Part shown: positions 1 to 8,541 of the stretch, in pieces | How positions within the stretch are numbered: the stretch's first letter is position 1 | How the letters are laid out: the number at the start of each line of letters is the position of its first letter | Assembly: GCA_026127935.1 (NCBI GenBank) | Contig: JAJSLL010000006.1 | Coordinates: forward strand, 30,132 to 94,131 | Direction of reading: 5' to 3' | DNA length: 64,000 nt | Source of the DNA: Thermoplasmatales archaeon | Lineage (GTDB): Archaea > Thermoplasmatota > Thermoplasmata > Thermoplasmatales > GCA-001856825 | Translations under genes and position numbers: made by a program | Notes under the pieces: generated by a model | What the model saw: only the letters and a program-made list of their open reading frames with translations | Told to the model about the DNA's origin: nothing | Database searches by the model: none

Positions 1-1
1 A

Positions 2-565
2 GAGAATGGGGTCACACACACCTATGACATCATAGAACAATTCAAGGAGCACCCATCAATTGCACCCCTCATCGACGGAGGAACTGTCGCAGAATATGGG
101 GCTCACATGATTCCCGAAGGGGGGCTGGAGATGGTTCCACAGCTCTTCGGCGACGGATATATGATAGTTGGGGACTCTGCTGGATTTGGGTTCAGCAATG
201 GACTCGTACTGCAGGGTATGAACTATGCATTCCTTTCTGGAATCTTCGCAGGAGAAGCTGCAGTTGAGGCGAAGTCTAGAAATGATTTTTCCTCAAGTTC
301 TCTGTCAACTTACAAACGGAAACTGGACAACAGTTATGTTCTCAAGGACCTGAGAACATTCAAGGACTTAAGGAAGGTAACCAATAACAAGAGCATGTAT
401 ACCACCTATCCAAAGATGCTTGAGAGCATTCTCCTCGAGATGTTATGGGAGAGGGGACAGCCGAAGAAAAAAGTCAGGGAGATACTCGGATCGTGTGCCG
501 CAGACTTGAATGTTGGTAAGCTGAAAACGGCCACTGATTTCTATTATATGTACAGGAGGATGTGA
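2..565 (+). CDS. fixC: FixC-type electron-transfer flavoprotein:quinone oxidoreductase, C-terminal part
   Basis: Open from base 2 in the frame of the tracked ORF, so the gene begins before the window; about 187 residues are visible. The piece contains the FixC/geranylgeranyl-reductase-type FAD-domain segment GDSAGFGFSNG, where the flavin ribityl is normally bound, preceded by YGAHMIPEGG. FixC accepts electrons from the FixAB flavoprotein and passes them, with FixX, to the quinone pool. Its stop codon overlaps the start of the fixX reading frame, and fixA and fixB follow, which fixes the identity better than the fragment alone. The N-terminal dinucleotide-binding motif is outside the window. 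The family also includes geranylgeranyl reductases, but the neighbours make FixC far more likely. Confidence 0.85.
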   Translation, partial: ENGVTHTYDIIEQFKEHPSIAPLIDGGTVAEYGAHMIPEGGLEMVPQLFGDGYMIVGDSAGFGFSNGLVLQGMNYAFLSGIFAGEAAVEAKSRNDFSSSSLSTYKRKLDNSYVLKDLRTFKDLRKVTNNKSMYTTYPKMLESILLEMLWERGQPKKKVREILGSCAADLNVGKLKTATDFYYMYRRM

Positions 566-840
566 TCTTGGACATAAAGGAAAGACTTGGAAAAACAAAG
601 TATGACATTGACAAGTCATATGCCCACATAACGGTGGACGACAGGATATGCGAGAAGTGTCCTCACCACTTCTGTGTTATGGCGTGTCCAGCCCAGTGCT
701 ACACTATGCAAGACGGGAAACTCAATTTCCAGTATGAAGACTGTGTAGAATGCGGAACGTGTTCCATCGCTTGCGATCAGGGCTCGGTGAAATGGAACTT
801 CCCCAAGGCGGGAAAAGGTGTCATTTACAAGTATGGGTGA
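562..840 (+). CDS. fixX: FixX ferredoxin-like protein
   Basis: A 92-residue ferredoxin-like protein with two cysteine clusters, CEKCPHHFCVMACPAQC and CVECGTCSIACDQG; the second is a classical 4Fe-4S ligand set, as in FixX. It probably forms the iron-sulfur part of the FixC quinone oxidoreductase. The start is uncertain. The tracked GTG (562) overlaps the fixC stop, but the strong AGGAGG at 554-559 lies only 2 nt from it and 8 nt from an in-frame TTG at 568, which is the better-spaced start and would shorten the protein by two residues. It is followed 6 nt later by fixA. Confidence 0.9.
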   Translation: MILDIKERLGKTKYDIDKSYAHITVDDRICEKCPHHFCVMACPAQCYTMQDGKLNFQYEDCVECGTCSIACDQGSVKWNFPKAGKGVIYKYG

Positions 841-846
841 TGTAAA

Positions 847-1629
847 ATGTTAAAAATAGCAGTTATGATAAAACAAGTTCCTGACAGCCAGGATATAAGC
901 ATTGATCCCGTCACAAAAACGTTAAACAGGAGCATGGCGAGGAACGTGGTCAATCCTCCGGACGTCAATGCAACGGAGGCAGCGATACAGCTCAAGGACA
1001 AGTATGGAGGGGAGATCACAGTTATTACGATGGGCCCTCCCATGGCAGATACGGCTCTACTTCAACTGATGGGAATGGGAGCTGACAATGGAGTTCTTGT
1101 CACAGACAGGGTGTTTGCTGGTGCAGATACCTGGCCAACTGGATTCACATTGGCCTCGGTAGCAGATTTTCTTGGAGGGTTTGATGTAATTTTCTGTGGG
1201 GAAGAGACAACGGACTCATCCACAGGTCACGTAGGACCCGGAATAGCTGAGTTCCTGGGTTATGAACAGGCTACATATGTTCACAAAGTGGAATATGAGA
1301 ATGGATTCTTGATAGTTGTAAGGGATATCGAAGGTGCTGAGGAAACAATAAAAATAGGTACTCCAGCAGTCCTAACAATAACACTCAATGCAAACGAGCC
1401 GAGAAACCCCACACTGAAGAGGAAGATTGATGCCTACAAAAAGGGTATCAGGCTCGTTACCAACAAGGAACTCCGGCTCGATCCCGCGTGCATAGGGTTG
1501 AAGGGATCTCCAACTATTGTGAAGGACATGAAGACAGTCCCTGACCCAATCAAGAATCCTTCGAAACCCACGATTGAGGAGTTGGACAAGGTTGTCTCCG
1601 TGCTGATTGAAAAGGGGGTCGTGAAATGA
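847..1629 (+). CDS. fixA: Electron transfer flavoprotein beta subunit (FixA)
   Basis: A 260-residue protein of the usual ETF-beta length. It begins MLKIAVMIKQVPDS, the standard ETF-beta opening, and has CGEETTDSSTGHVGPGIAEFLG, a nucleotide-binding segment with the acidic/glycine pattern of the family, and TPAVLTITLNANEPRNPTLKRK near residue 180. It forms a heterodimer with FixB carrying FAD. In Fix systems with FixCX the complex oxidises NADH or an acyl-CoA dehydrogenase partner and feeds quinone, in some cases by electron bifurcation; which mode applies here cannot be read from the sequence. It overlaps fixB by 4 nt, indicating translational coupling. Confidence 0.93.
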   Translation: MLKIAVMIKQVPDSQDISIDPVTKTLNRSMARNVVNPPDVNATEAAIQLKDKYGGEITVITMGPPMADTALLQLMGMGADNGVLVTDRVFAGADTWPTGFTLASVADFLGGFDVIFCGEETTDSSTGHVGPGIAEFLGYEQATYVHKVEYENGFLIVVRDIEGAEETIKIGTPAVLTITLNANEPRNPTLKRKIDAYKKGIRLVTNKELRLDPACIGLKGSPTIVKDMKTVPDPIKNPSKPTIEELDKVVSVLIEKGVVK

Positions 1630-2693
1630 TAGATCATAAGTGTGCCACAGCACCTGCAAATGTCGAGATTTACAAAGATCTGTGGATATGGATGGAACAG
1701 AACGATGGGGAACTTTCGAGAGTTGCCCTCGAGATGGCAGGTATTGGTCGAAGGCTGGCAGATAAGTACAACGAAAAACTCGTGGGGGTACTGATTGCGG
1801 ACGAAGAAGGGGAGAAGATGGCTCTGCAAGCAATAGAATACGGGGTGGACAAGGTCATATATGCAAAGAATCCCGTTTACAGACATTACAGGACAAGGCC
1901 TTATGTGGACATGTTAGCCTCTCTGATATTGGACAAGAAGCCAAATTATTTTATCATAGGAGCAACGCACAACGGGAGAGACCTTGCTTCAAGGATTGCA
2001 GTCAGGGTCAACACGGGCATTACTGCTGACTGCACAGAGATAGACATAGATCCATCTAAGAAGTTGCTGGAGGCAAGGAGGCCAGCATTTGGGGGTGCCA
2101 TACTAGCGAACATACTATGCAGCAGGCACAGACCACAGATGGCAAGTGCGAGACCCGGTATCTTCAAACCGGTTGACAGGATGGTTGGAAGGAAGGGGGA
2201 GATAGAGAGAATAGAGAGCAGATTGAAGGAAGAGGAAGTGGTGACAAAACTCCTCCACACTGTCTCAAGAGAGGAAGTTGACATTACGACTGCTGAGGTT
2301 GTAGTTTGTGGAGGTATGGGACTCGGCAAGAAAGAGGGATTCAAGATGCTCGAGGAACTAGCCAATGAGCTAGGGGGAATAGTTGCTGCTTCGAGGCCGA
2401 CCGTGGATGCAGGATGGATCACAAGAGACAGGCAGGTCGGACAGACAGGTAAGACCGTTCATCCTAAACTCTATGTAGCAGTTGGAGTCTCAGGTGCAAT
2501 TCAGCACGTAGCTGGCATGAAGGCATCGGACTACATAATATCAATCAACAAGGATGCAGCTGCTCCAATCATTAAGTATTCAGACGTCGCACTAATCGGT
2601 GACGCTTACGATATCGTTCCGAAACTAATCGATAGCATAAGAAAGGGAAAGCAACAGCTGCGAGAGGGAAAAATAACAGTACCTAAGAATTAA
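1626..2693 (+). CDS. fixB: Electron transfer flavoprotein alpha subunit (FixB)
   Basis: A 355-residue ETF-alpha. The C-terminal FAD domain is clear: GGMGLGKKEGFKMLEELA, then ASRPTVDAGW, RQVGQTGKTVHPKLYVAVGVSGAIQH and SINKDAAAPIIKYSDVALIGD. These are the family hallmarks, with the conserved R, the GQTG loop and the HxxG segment around the flavin. The N-terminal third resembles ETF-beta, as in other FixB proteins. The start ATG lies inside the end of fixA (4-nt overlap). It is the last gene of the fixCXAB operon; no clear terminator hairpin is visible in the short gap after it. Confidence 0.93.
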   Translation: MIDHKCATAPANVEIYKDLWIWMEQNDGELSRVALEMAGIGRRLADKYNEKLVGVLIADEEGEKMALQAIEYGVDKVIYAKNPVYRHYRTRPYVDMLASLILDKKPNYFIIGATHNGRDLASRIAVRVNTGITADCTEIDIDPSKKLLEARRPAFGGAILANILCSRHRPQMASARPGIFKPVDRMVGRKGEIERIESRLKEEEVVTKLLHTVSREEVDITTAEVVVCGGMGLGKKEGFKMLEELANELGGIVAASRPTVDAGWITRDRQVGQTGKTVHPKLYVAVGVSGAIQHVAGMKASDYIISINKDAAAPIIKYSDVALIGDAYDIVPKLIDSIRKGKQQLREGKITVPKN

Positions 2694-2785
2694 ACGAGGA
2701 GAAGCGACTTTCACGTTGTTGTTTCTGACAACCGATATATCAAAGGTACCATTGCTGAAATACGAGGCACATTTCAGTTAACTCA

Positions 2786-3388
2786 ATTATTGGACTATTT
2801 CGAAATCTGGTCGCTGAGTATGGTCCTTTCTACTGGTGGCCAGCGAACGATCCAATAGAGGTCATCGAAGGAGCCATTCTGACTCAGAACACGAGCTGGA
2901 AAAATGCAGAAAAAGCTATGAGAGACCTGAGGGGCAAAACTATACCTGAGATTCTCAGTAATCCGCAACTCAAAGAGTCAATTCGCCATGCGGGTTTCTA
3001 TACTAGGAAGGAGAGATACCTGAAGGAAGTACTGAGGTATTGCCAATCCAAGATTGAGAGCCTTTCTCTCCCAAATGATACCAGGGAGGAACTACTTGAT
3101 TTGAACGGAATCGGTCGAGAAACTGCGGATAGCATTGCATTGTATGCTTTCAATCAGAGAACCATTCCTATAGACGCTTATACGCTCAGGCTTTTCAACA
3201 GGTTCTTTGGAACCATGTACTCGATGCGAAATTACGACAATCTTAGGCGGTCACTCAGCATAACATTCAATCAAGAACAGTTGATGGAGTTTCACGCCCT
3301 GATAGTTGAACACAGCAAGAAGATGTGCAGGAAAATACCCAGGTGTGAAGAATGCTTTCTCAGAAAGAGGTGCAAAAAGAAATTGTGA
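2786..3388 (+). CDS. Endonuclease III-like / MagIII-like DNA glycosylase, start codon unresolved
   Basis: The tracked ORF starts at an internal ATG (2918), but the frame is open back to 2759 and encodes conserved family sequence, EYGPFYWWPANDP and EGAILTQNTSWKN, so the real protein is longer. No ATG, GTG or TTG exists in frame upstream; the best fit to homologue N-termini is an ATT codon near 2786 (2771 is also possible). A helix-hairpin-helix, LNGIGRETADSIALYAF, is followed by IPIDAYTLRLF with the catalytic Asp. The EndoIII catalytic Lys is Glu here (GRE), as in monofunctional MagIII-type 3-methyladenine glycosylases. C-terminal cysteines CRKIPRCEECFLRKRC form a likely 4Fe-4S loop. Confidence 0.8.
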   Translation: MIGLFRNLVAEYGPFYWWPANDPIEVIEGAILTQNTSWKNAEKAMRDLRGKTIPEILSNPQLKESIRHAGFYTRKERYLKEVLRYCQSKIESLSLPNDTREELLDLNGIGRETADSIALYAFNQRTIPIDAYTLRLFNRFFGTMYSMRNYDNLRRSLSITFNQEQLMEFHALIVEHSKKMCRKIPRCEECFLRKRCKKKL

Positions 3389-3408
3389 TTAGACCTAACT
3401 TAGAAATA

Positions 3409-4632
3409 TCAATTTACAGTTCCGCTGCCTATCAGTCTCCATCTGTTCTGAATCTTCCTACTGATAGCTACGTTCTGTCCTGGTAGTGCTATGACTGGAT
3501 ACCTCAAATCTCCTTCCATGACATCTCCTTTTGAATACGTGACTAGTGCAACGGTAACAGCAGTTGCAACATTCAAGAGAAGAGTCTCGCCCTTGATTAT
3601 TCTTTCAACATTGAGTTCTTCAGAACTCCCTACGACCTTGCTCAGAATGCTTGTTTTAAGGGAAATTTTGAAGACAGGTTTTGGCAGAGATCCTTTGAGT
3701 CCTACCACCATCCCCACAAGGCTATCACCTTTGGTCAGGAATGGATCTAGATTCGTACCCATGCCTACAAGTCCACCGGGTCCTTTCTCATTGAGCGTGA
3801 TGCTACCAGATATGATCGAAGAGATCTGCGTGTGAATTTGGGTCCAGCTTTTCTTTCCTCCCTTTGTGACCGCTATTCCAGGCGAAATCTCAACCTCGTC
3901 GTTTGGTTTGAACTTCCCAGAAGTTATCGAGCCACCTATGACTCCACCGTGCAAGTCCTCGGGTTTTGTTCCCGGTTTGTTGACATCGAAGCTCCTAGCA
4001 ATGTACATCATCGGGTTCCCATCTGTTTCGAATTTTCGAGTTGGGATTGTTTTTTCTATAGCATTCAGCAGTGAGTCCAGGTTAGCGTTATCAAGGGCGC
4101 TCATAGGGATAATCGGCGCGTTCTCCGCCACCGTGCCCTTGACGAACTCCTTGATTTCTTTGTAGCTCTCAACCGCCTTTTCCTCTGTAACAAGATCGAT
4201 CTTGTTCTGGACAATAACTATGTTCTTTATTCCGAGGAAGTTCAATGCCATGAGATGCTCCCTGGTCTGGGGTTTCGGGCATTTTTCGTTTGCAGCAATG
4301 ACCATGATTGCACCGTCCATAAGTGCAGCTCCTGAAAGCATCGTCGCCATGAGGCTCTCGTGTCCCGGGGAATCAACAAAACTTACGACTCTCTCCAAGA
4401 CCGCTCCCTTTCCGCATTCAGATGCGTTGTTGGAGTACCTCGTCGGGAACCCTTCTGGGCATCTGTACACCGGAGCATCAGCATAACCGAGTTTGATGGA
4501 GATTCCTCTCTTTATTTCCTCAGAAAAATAATCTGTCTTCACTCCAGTCAGGAGTTTTGTAAGGGTACTTTTGCCATGGTCCACATGGCCAACCATTCCG
4601 ATATTGACTTCAGGTGGTCTTGGCAGCTTCAT
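3409..4632 (-). CDS. Translation initiation factor aIF2 gamma subunit
   Basis: A 407-residue GTPase of the aIF2-gamma/SelB/EF-Tu group. G1 is GHVDHGKST (residues 15-23), G3 is DSPGHE, and G4 is NKID. In the ternary complex it binds initiator Met-tRNA and GTP. The zinc-knuckle region seen in many archaeal homologues is reduced to isolated cysteines (YRCPEG and SECGKG), so zinc binding there is doubtful. It overlaps the upstream S6e gene by 23 nt in a typical archaeal translation-gene pair. The start ATG has a GGGAGAAACG stretch in front that can act as ribosome-binding site. The opposite-strand ORFs over this gene are shadows. Confidence 0.95.
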   Translation of the reverse strand: MKLPRPPEVNIGMVGHVDHGKSTLTKLLTGVKTDYFSEEIKRGISIKLGYADAPVYRCPEGFPTRYSNNASECGKGAVLERVVSFVDSPGHESLMATMLSGAALMDGAIMVIAANEKCPKPQTREHLMALNFLGIKNIVIVQNKIDLVTEEKAVESYKEIKEFVKGTVAENAPIIPMSALDNANLDSLLNAIEKTIPTRKFETDGNPMMYIARSFDVNKPGTKPEDLHGGVIGGSITSGKFKPNDEVEISPGIAVTKGGKKSWTQIHTQISSIISGSITLNEKGPGGLVGMGTNLDPFLTKGDSLVGMVVGLKGSLPKPVFKISLKTSILSKVVGSSEELNVERIIKGETLLLNVATAVTVALVTYSKGDVMEGDLRYPVIALPGQNVAISRKIQNRWRLIGSGTVN

Positions 4633-5002
4633 TCGTTTCTCCCTTAGACTCTTCTATCTTTCCCTCTACTACCAAGAAGTTGATCTGAGAAATATCCTCT
4701 CCAACGGTATTTCCTCTTATGTTCTTCTTTTTTCTAAGCCCATCCCTCTTCGGATGGAATCCAACTCCTCCGGTAAGCAGAACCCTCTTTCTCCTCATTC
4801 CGGGGAAATCGTTTCTCATTGGGAATCCGTCCTTATCGCTTCCGCCTGTTATCTTGATCTTTGTGTTGCTAAAACCCAACAAAGATCCGTCGAGCACTTC
4901 TCCTATTTTCTTCCCGTACAGGGCACTCTGCCTATCCTCAGGTACTTCCAGTTGTCTCGTCTTCCCGTCAGAGGTAGAGATTACAGCCCTTATGGTAACC
5001 AT
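4610..5002 (-). CDS. rps6e: Small ribosomal subunit protein S6e
   Basis: A 130-residue protein matching archaeal S6e in length and layout: the N-terminal VRAVISTSDGKTRQLEVPE, then KKIGEVLDGSLLGF, KITGGSDKDGFPMRNDFPG and RKRVLLTGGVGFHP, followed by the basic RDGLRKKKNIRGN segment. The gene is upstream of and overlaps aIF2-gamma, the order seen in many archaea. The tail is Lys/Glu-rich and probably disordered. An in-frame ATG directly after GTGATATAAGTA serves as start. Confidence 0.95.
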   Translation of the reverse strand: MVTIRAVISTSDGKTRQLEVPEDRQSALYGKKIGEVLDGSLLGFSNTKIKITGGSDKDGFPMRNDFPGMRRKRVLLTGGVGFHPKRDGLRKKKNIRGNTVGEDISQINFLVVEGKIEESKGETNEAAKTT

Positions 5003-5096
5003 TACTTATATCACCGTTAAGGTCGATAGTTTGACGAATCATAAAAAGTTCTCGGTGAGTTTACTTAATGTAGTACATACAGTGACAGCATCCCGT

Positions 5097-7793
5097 TCAG
5101 GTTGTAGTTCTGATGACACTCTTTGCGACAAATGGAGTTGTGTTTTGGGATATGTTGGCCACCCTGATCCTGAAATCGACAGTCTTTGTACCTTTTCCTT
5201 TCTCCAGAACCATCACAGGATTCAGATCGAGTTCCACTATCTCTGGGTTGTCGTAGACAAGATGGGATATTCTGACTATTACGTCCTTGTATCCCTCCTC
5301 ATCCGCCACAATGCCTCCACGGTATCCCTCGAGTATCTTGGCGGTCCTGAGTTCTGAAATCATCTGATCTGCGTCTTCCCTGTCTATCGGAGCGAGTCTC
5401 GTCGAAATGTCCTTTAGGAGTTCCACGAGTTTACCTCCCATTCCCGCCACAACCATCGGTCCGAAAGCAGGATCGTGTGTGGAACCTGCAATCATCTCAA
5501 TGCCGTCAGATACCATTTCCTGGACTACGAGGTAGTCGACTGCAAATCTCTTTGAGTTCAGCATCTGGATCATAGCGTTCGCCTCTTCGGGTGCTTCTGC
5601 AACCGGTATATTCAGTTTGACTGCACCCACATCACTCTTGTGAATAAGTTTGGGACCGTATGCCTTTATCGCTACCTTTCCCTCCCACCCCTGTGTCCTC
5701 GCCTTGACTTCTACCGGGTCTATGGCCGTCGCAGTTTTGATGGTGGGTATCTTGTATGTGTTCAGCACAAGATTGCACTCGTTATAGCTCAACCATTCCC
5801 TGCCCCCCCTAAGCGCTTTTGAAATAATAGCCTTCACACTTTCCTTGTCTATACCTCTTTCCTCCGTGATCTGCCTTGCCGGAGCATATCTCCACTTTCC
5901 ATACTCCGCTGCCTTAGAAAGGGAGATGGCTGCATCTTCTGGGAATGGGAATGAAGGTATACTGATACCATCCCCCTTCAGGATCTCCGATATCCCTTTG
6001 GTACCCATGAAAACGGAAACCACTGTCTTGGCGTTATTGACTCTCTTTGTTCCGTCAATAATATTTCTCGCGACCTCGTTAGGATCCCACGCACCCGGAA
6101 GGATAAAAATGACTACGATTGAATCTATCTGATCCGTTGATCCGAGTATTTCGAGAGCCTTGGAATATGCGTCGGGTCCTATGCCCGCAGTCATATCGAC
6201 TGGGTTCCTGACGCTTGCGATTGACGGTAGAATTTCTCTCAGTTCTTTCTTCGTGTTCTCGGAAAGGTCTGGAACTACTAGACCGTGGGATTCACATGCG
6301 TCGGCAGCCAGAATCCCAGCACCTCCAGCGTTCGTCAATATGGCTATTCTATTTCCCTTGGGAACAGGTTGATGGGCAAGTACTGAAGTGACATTGAACA
6401 TCTCATCGAGTGTGTCACATCTAATGATTCCGCTCTGTTTGAACAGTGCATCCACAGTGACATCTGATGAGGAGAGAAGTGCTGCAGTGTGGGACTGTGT
6501 GGCCCTGAAACCCGCAGATCCCCTCCCGCTCTTCACCACTACAATCGGTTTCTTCTTCGTTATCCTTCTCGAGAGTTGGGAGAATTTAACCGGGTTTCCG
6601 AAGGATTCCAGGTATAGAAGAATCACATCCGTGTTCTTGTCATTCTCCCAGTACTGGATCAGGTCGTTTCCTGAAATATCCATTTTGTTTCCAACAGAAA
6701 CAAACGAGCTGAGGCCTAGTCCAAGCTTGGCTGTAATGTCAAAGACCGCTATTCCTAGAGCTCCGGATTGAGACAGGAATGAAACTCTCCCCTTGACTGG
6801 TTTGAAGGGGGAGAACTGTCCGTTGAGGCTAACTTCCTCAGAATTGTTGACAACCCCCATGCAATTCGGGCCAATTACTCTCATCCCGTACCTGTCACAA
6901 ACTTCTGTCAGCTGATCCTGACGCTTCTTGCCCTCTTCCCCCACTTCAGAAAATCCCGAGGTGATGATCACGAGCCCTTTCACTCCCTTCTCTCCACACT
7001 CTTCTATGACTCTAAGGGCTGACTCTGCAGGCACCACTATTAGTGCCATCTCTACAGGGAAATCGATGTCCTTTACGGATTTGTAAGCCCTTATTCCCTG
7101 AACAAAGTCGTGCGATGGATTGACCGGAAATATCTGTCCTTGGAAATTGCTTTCAAGCAGGTTGAAGAAGAGCTGTCCACCAATAGAGCTCCTGTTGGAG
7201 GAGGCTCCGATGACAGCTACGCTCTTGGGTTCCAAGAAAAACTTTACCGCATTTACTGCAGATATTGCTTCCCTGTTCTCGAAATTCTTGATTGCCTCCG
7301 GAAGCGAGGAAGGTGAGAACCTAACTTTTAGGGATCCCGGTCCAGCTTCTGACTCAACCGCAAATCCCATACTTTTGAGGACTGCTATCATCTTATAGTT
7401 CTCGGGGGAAACGTAAGCAACGATCTCACCAGCCCCAGATCTCACCGCCCGTTCCGCCATCAATCCCAGAACTGCGGTTCCAAGACCGAGGGATTGATAC
7501 CTTTCATCGACTAATATGCCCATCTCTGCGATGTCCTTGACTTTCTCGTACAAAGCACCGTGCGCGATTATCTTTCCATCCCTGAGGGCAATTACGGAGA
7601 TTATATCTTTACCTTCACCTAGGAGGAGATCGATGGCCCGGTCTCTTGGAATGTTTTGCATGAACCTTCCAATGATCGCAGAATCTGATATGGAGTGAAT
7701 GAATTCCTTGAATTTTGATAGATCCGCTTCAGTATATTCCCTGACAACAACCAGGGTCCCGTCCTTTAACACAATACCTGAGTTTGCTATCAC
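5097..7793 (-). CDS. GNAT acetyltransferase fused to ADP-forming acyl-CoA synthetase
   Basis: 898 residues. Residues about 10-165 form a GNAT domain with acetyl-CoA loop RYQSLGLGTAVL (about 99-109). From about 185 a CoA-binding Rossmann domain follows (VAVIGASSNRSSIGG, VIGPNCMG), then a succinyl-CoA-ligase-like domain with SQSGALG and the loop RATQSHTAAL containing His435, equivalent to the phosphorylated histidine of ADP-forming acetyl-CoA synthetases. The C-terminal third is an ATP-grasp domain (VAIKAYGPKLIHKSDVGAVKL, ELDLNPV). The order resembles Pat/PatZ protein lysine acetyltransferases, but the catalytic His is kept, so real acyl-CoA synthetase activity is plausible. The start is GTG, with a TATA-like CTTTAAC about 23 nt upstream. 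Confidence 0.88.
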   Translation of the reverse strand: MIANSGIVLKDGTLVVVREYTEADLSKFKEFIHSISDSAIIGRFMQNIPRDRAIDLLLGEGKDIISVIALRDGKIIAHGALYEKVKDIAEMGILVDERYQSLGLGTAVLGLMAERAVRSGAGEIVAYVSPENYKMIAVLKSMGFAVESEAGPGSLKVRFSPSSLPEAIKNFENREAISAVNAVKFFLEPKSVAVIGASSNRSSIGGQLFFNLLESNFQGQIFPVNPSHDFVQGIRAYKSVKDIDFPVEMALIVVPAESALRVIEECGEKGVKGLVIITSGFSEVGEEGKKRQDQLTEVCDRYGMRVIGPNCMGVVNNSEEVSLNGQFSPFKPVKGRVSFLSQSGALGIAVFDITAKLGLGLSSFVSVGNKMDISGNDLIQYWENDKNTDVILLYLESFGNPVKFSQLSRRITKKKPIVVVKSGRGSAGFRATQSHTAALLSSSDVTVDALFKQSGIIRCDTLDEMFNVTSVLAHQPVPKGNRIAILTNAGGAGILAADACESHGLVVPDLSENTKKELREILPSIASVRNPVDMTAGIGPDAYSKALEILGSTDQIDSIVVIFILPGAWDPNEVARNIIDGTKRVNNAKTVVSVFMGTKGISEILKGDGISIPSFPFPEDAAISLSKAAEYGKWRYAPARQITEERGIDKESVKAIISKALRGGREWLSYNECNLVLNTYKIPTIKTATAIDPVEVKARTQGWEGKVAIKAYGPKLIHKSDVGAVKLNIPVAEAPEEANAMIQMLNSKRFAVDYLVVQEMVSDGIEMIAGSTHDPAFGPMVVAGMGGKLVELLKDISTRLAPIDREDADQMISELRTAKILEGYRGGIVADEEGYKDVIVRISHLVYDNPEIVELDLNPVMVLEKGKGTKTVDFRIRVANISQNTTPFVAKSVIRTTT

Positions 7794-7810
7794 TATATCC
7801 GATTGCGTTG

Positions 7811-7821
7811 AAGTTAAAGAA
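7811..7821 (-). promoter_or_regulatory. TATA-like box for the GNAT-acyl-CoA synthetase gene
   Basis: On the minus strand TTCTTTAACTT lies 20-26 nt upstream of the GTG at 7793, matching the spacing of an archaeal TATA box to a leaderless start. The same CTTTAA core precedes several other genes in this window. Confidence 0.5.
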
Positions 7822-7899
7822 AGTTGTTGGTTTTTATTAAAAACTTAAACCGAGATGACGAAGACAAGCGGAAGGCGAATACTTGGATTCTGAGCCTCT

Positions 7900-8541
7900 T
7901 TAGAAATTGTTGAAGTACTCTGCGTTTACTTGTTCGAATGGATGAACCTCTCTATCAAAGGTATCTCTCACTTGCTTTATCAGGGCTTCACGCTCCACCT
8001 TGATGTAGCCGATGGTGCGGGGGTCGAGTCCACAGGGACTTATCTTATTGAAACCAGCAATTACTTCCTTCGAAATATTGATGGCTACACCGTGGAACGA
8101 AATCTTGTCCCTTATGGCGAGACCGATTGAAGCTACTTTCTTGCCGTCCACCCAGATGCCAGGTTCATCTCCCACTTTACCTTCAAACCCTAATTTCCCG
8201 ACCGAGGTGATCACAATATCTTCAATCAGGTGGACAAATTTTTTGACCCCATCGATCTTGTTCTTTTCCAGGTCAATTATGGGATAGATTACAAGCTGTC
8301 CTGGCCCGTGATATGTCACATCTCCACCCCTCTCAGTCTCTATGACCTCCACTCCAGAATAATTTTCGGGTTTCTTTCCCCGTCCCACAGTAAAGACTGA
8401 GGGATGGTCGAGAAATAGCAGAACGTCTCCCAACTCCCCTCTCCTCACCTTGTCTACCAGTTTCCTCTGCAACTCGAGTGAAATAGAATAATCGATCGTT
8501 CCGAGATCAGCGACTGGATTTGTAGTGTAATGATTTCCCAT
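7900..8541 (-). CDS. lipB: Octanoyl-[carrier protein]:protein N-octanoyltransferase LipB
   Basis: 213 residues, normal LipB length. The signature RGGDVTYHGPGQLVIYPI is exact for the family. The active-site pair is visible as Lys in GKKVASIGLAI and Cys in ISPCGLDPRTIGY. LipB moves octanoate to the lipoyl-domain lysine, which LipA then sulfurates. It is the last gene of the dehydrogenase operon, overlapping lpd by 35 nt with the tracked start. The overlap could be shorter if translation starts later, but no better in-frame start precedes the conserved ADLGTIDY segment. Confidence 0.93.
   Translation of the reverse strand: MGNHYTTNPVADLGTIDYSISLELQRKLVDKVRRGELGDVLLFLDHPSVFTVGRGKKPENYSGVEVIETERGGDVTYHGPGQLVIYPIIDLEKNKIDGVKKFVHLIEDIVITSVGKLGFEGKVGDEPGIWVDGKKVASIGLAIRDKISFHGVAINISKEVIAGFNKISPCGLDPRTIGYIKVEREALIKQVRDTFDREVHPFEQVNAEYFNNF

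Noticed and set aside
1372-1886. Two long minus-strand ORFs (153 and 150 aa) over fixA/fixB
   Set aside because: They lie wholly inside well-supported genes on the other strand, encode no recognisable domain and have codon patterns of antisense shadows.
4719-5357. 212-aa plus-strand ORF over S6e and the acyl-CoA synthetase gene
   Set aside because: Overlaps two confidently identified genes on the opposite strand and contains no known motif.
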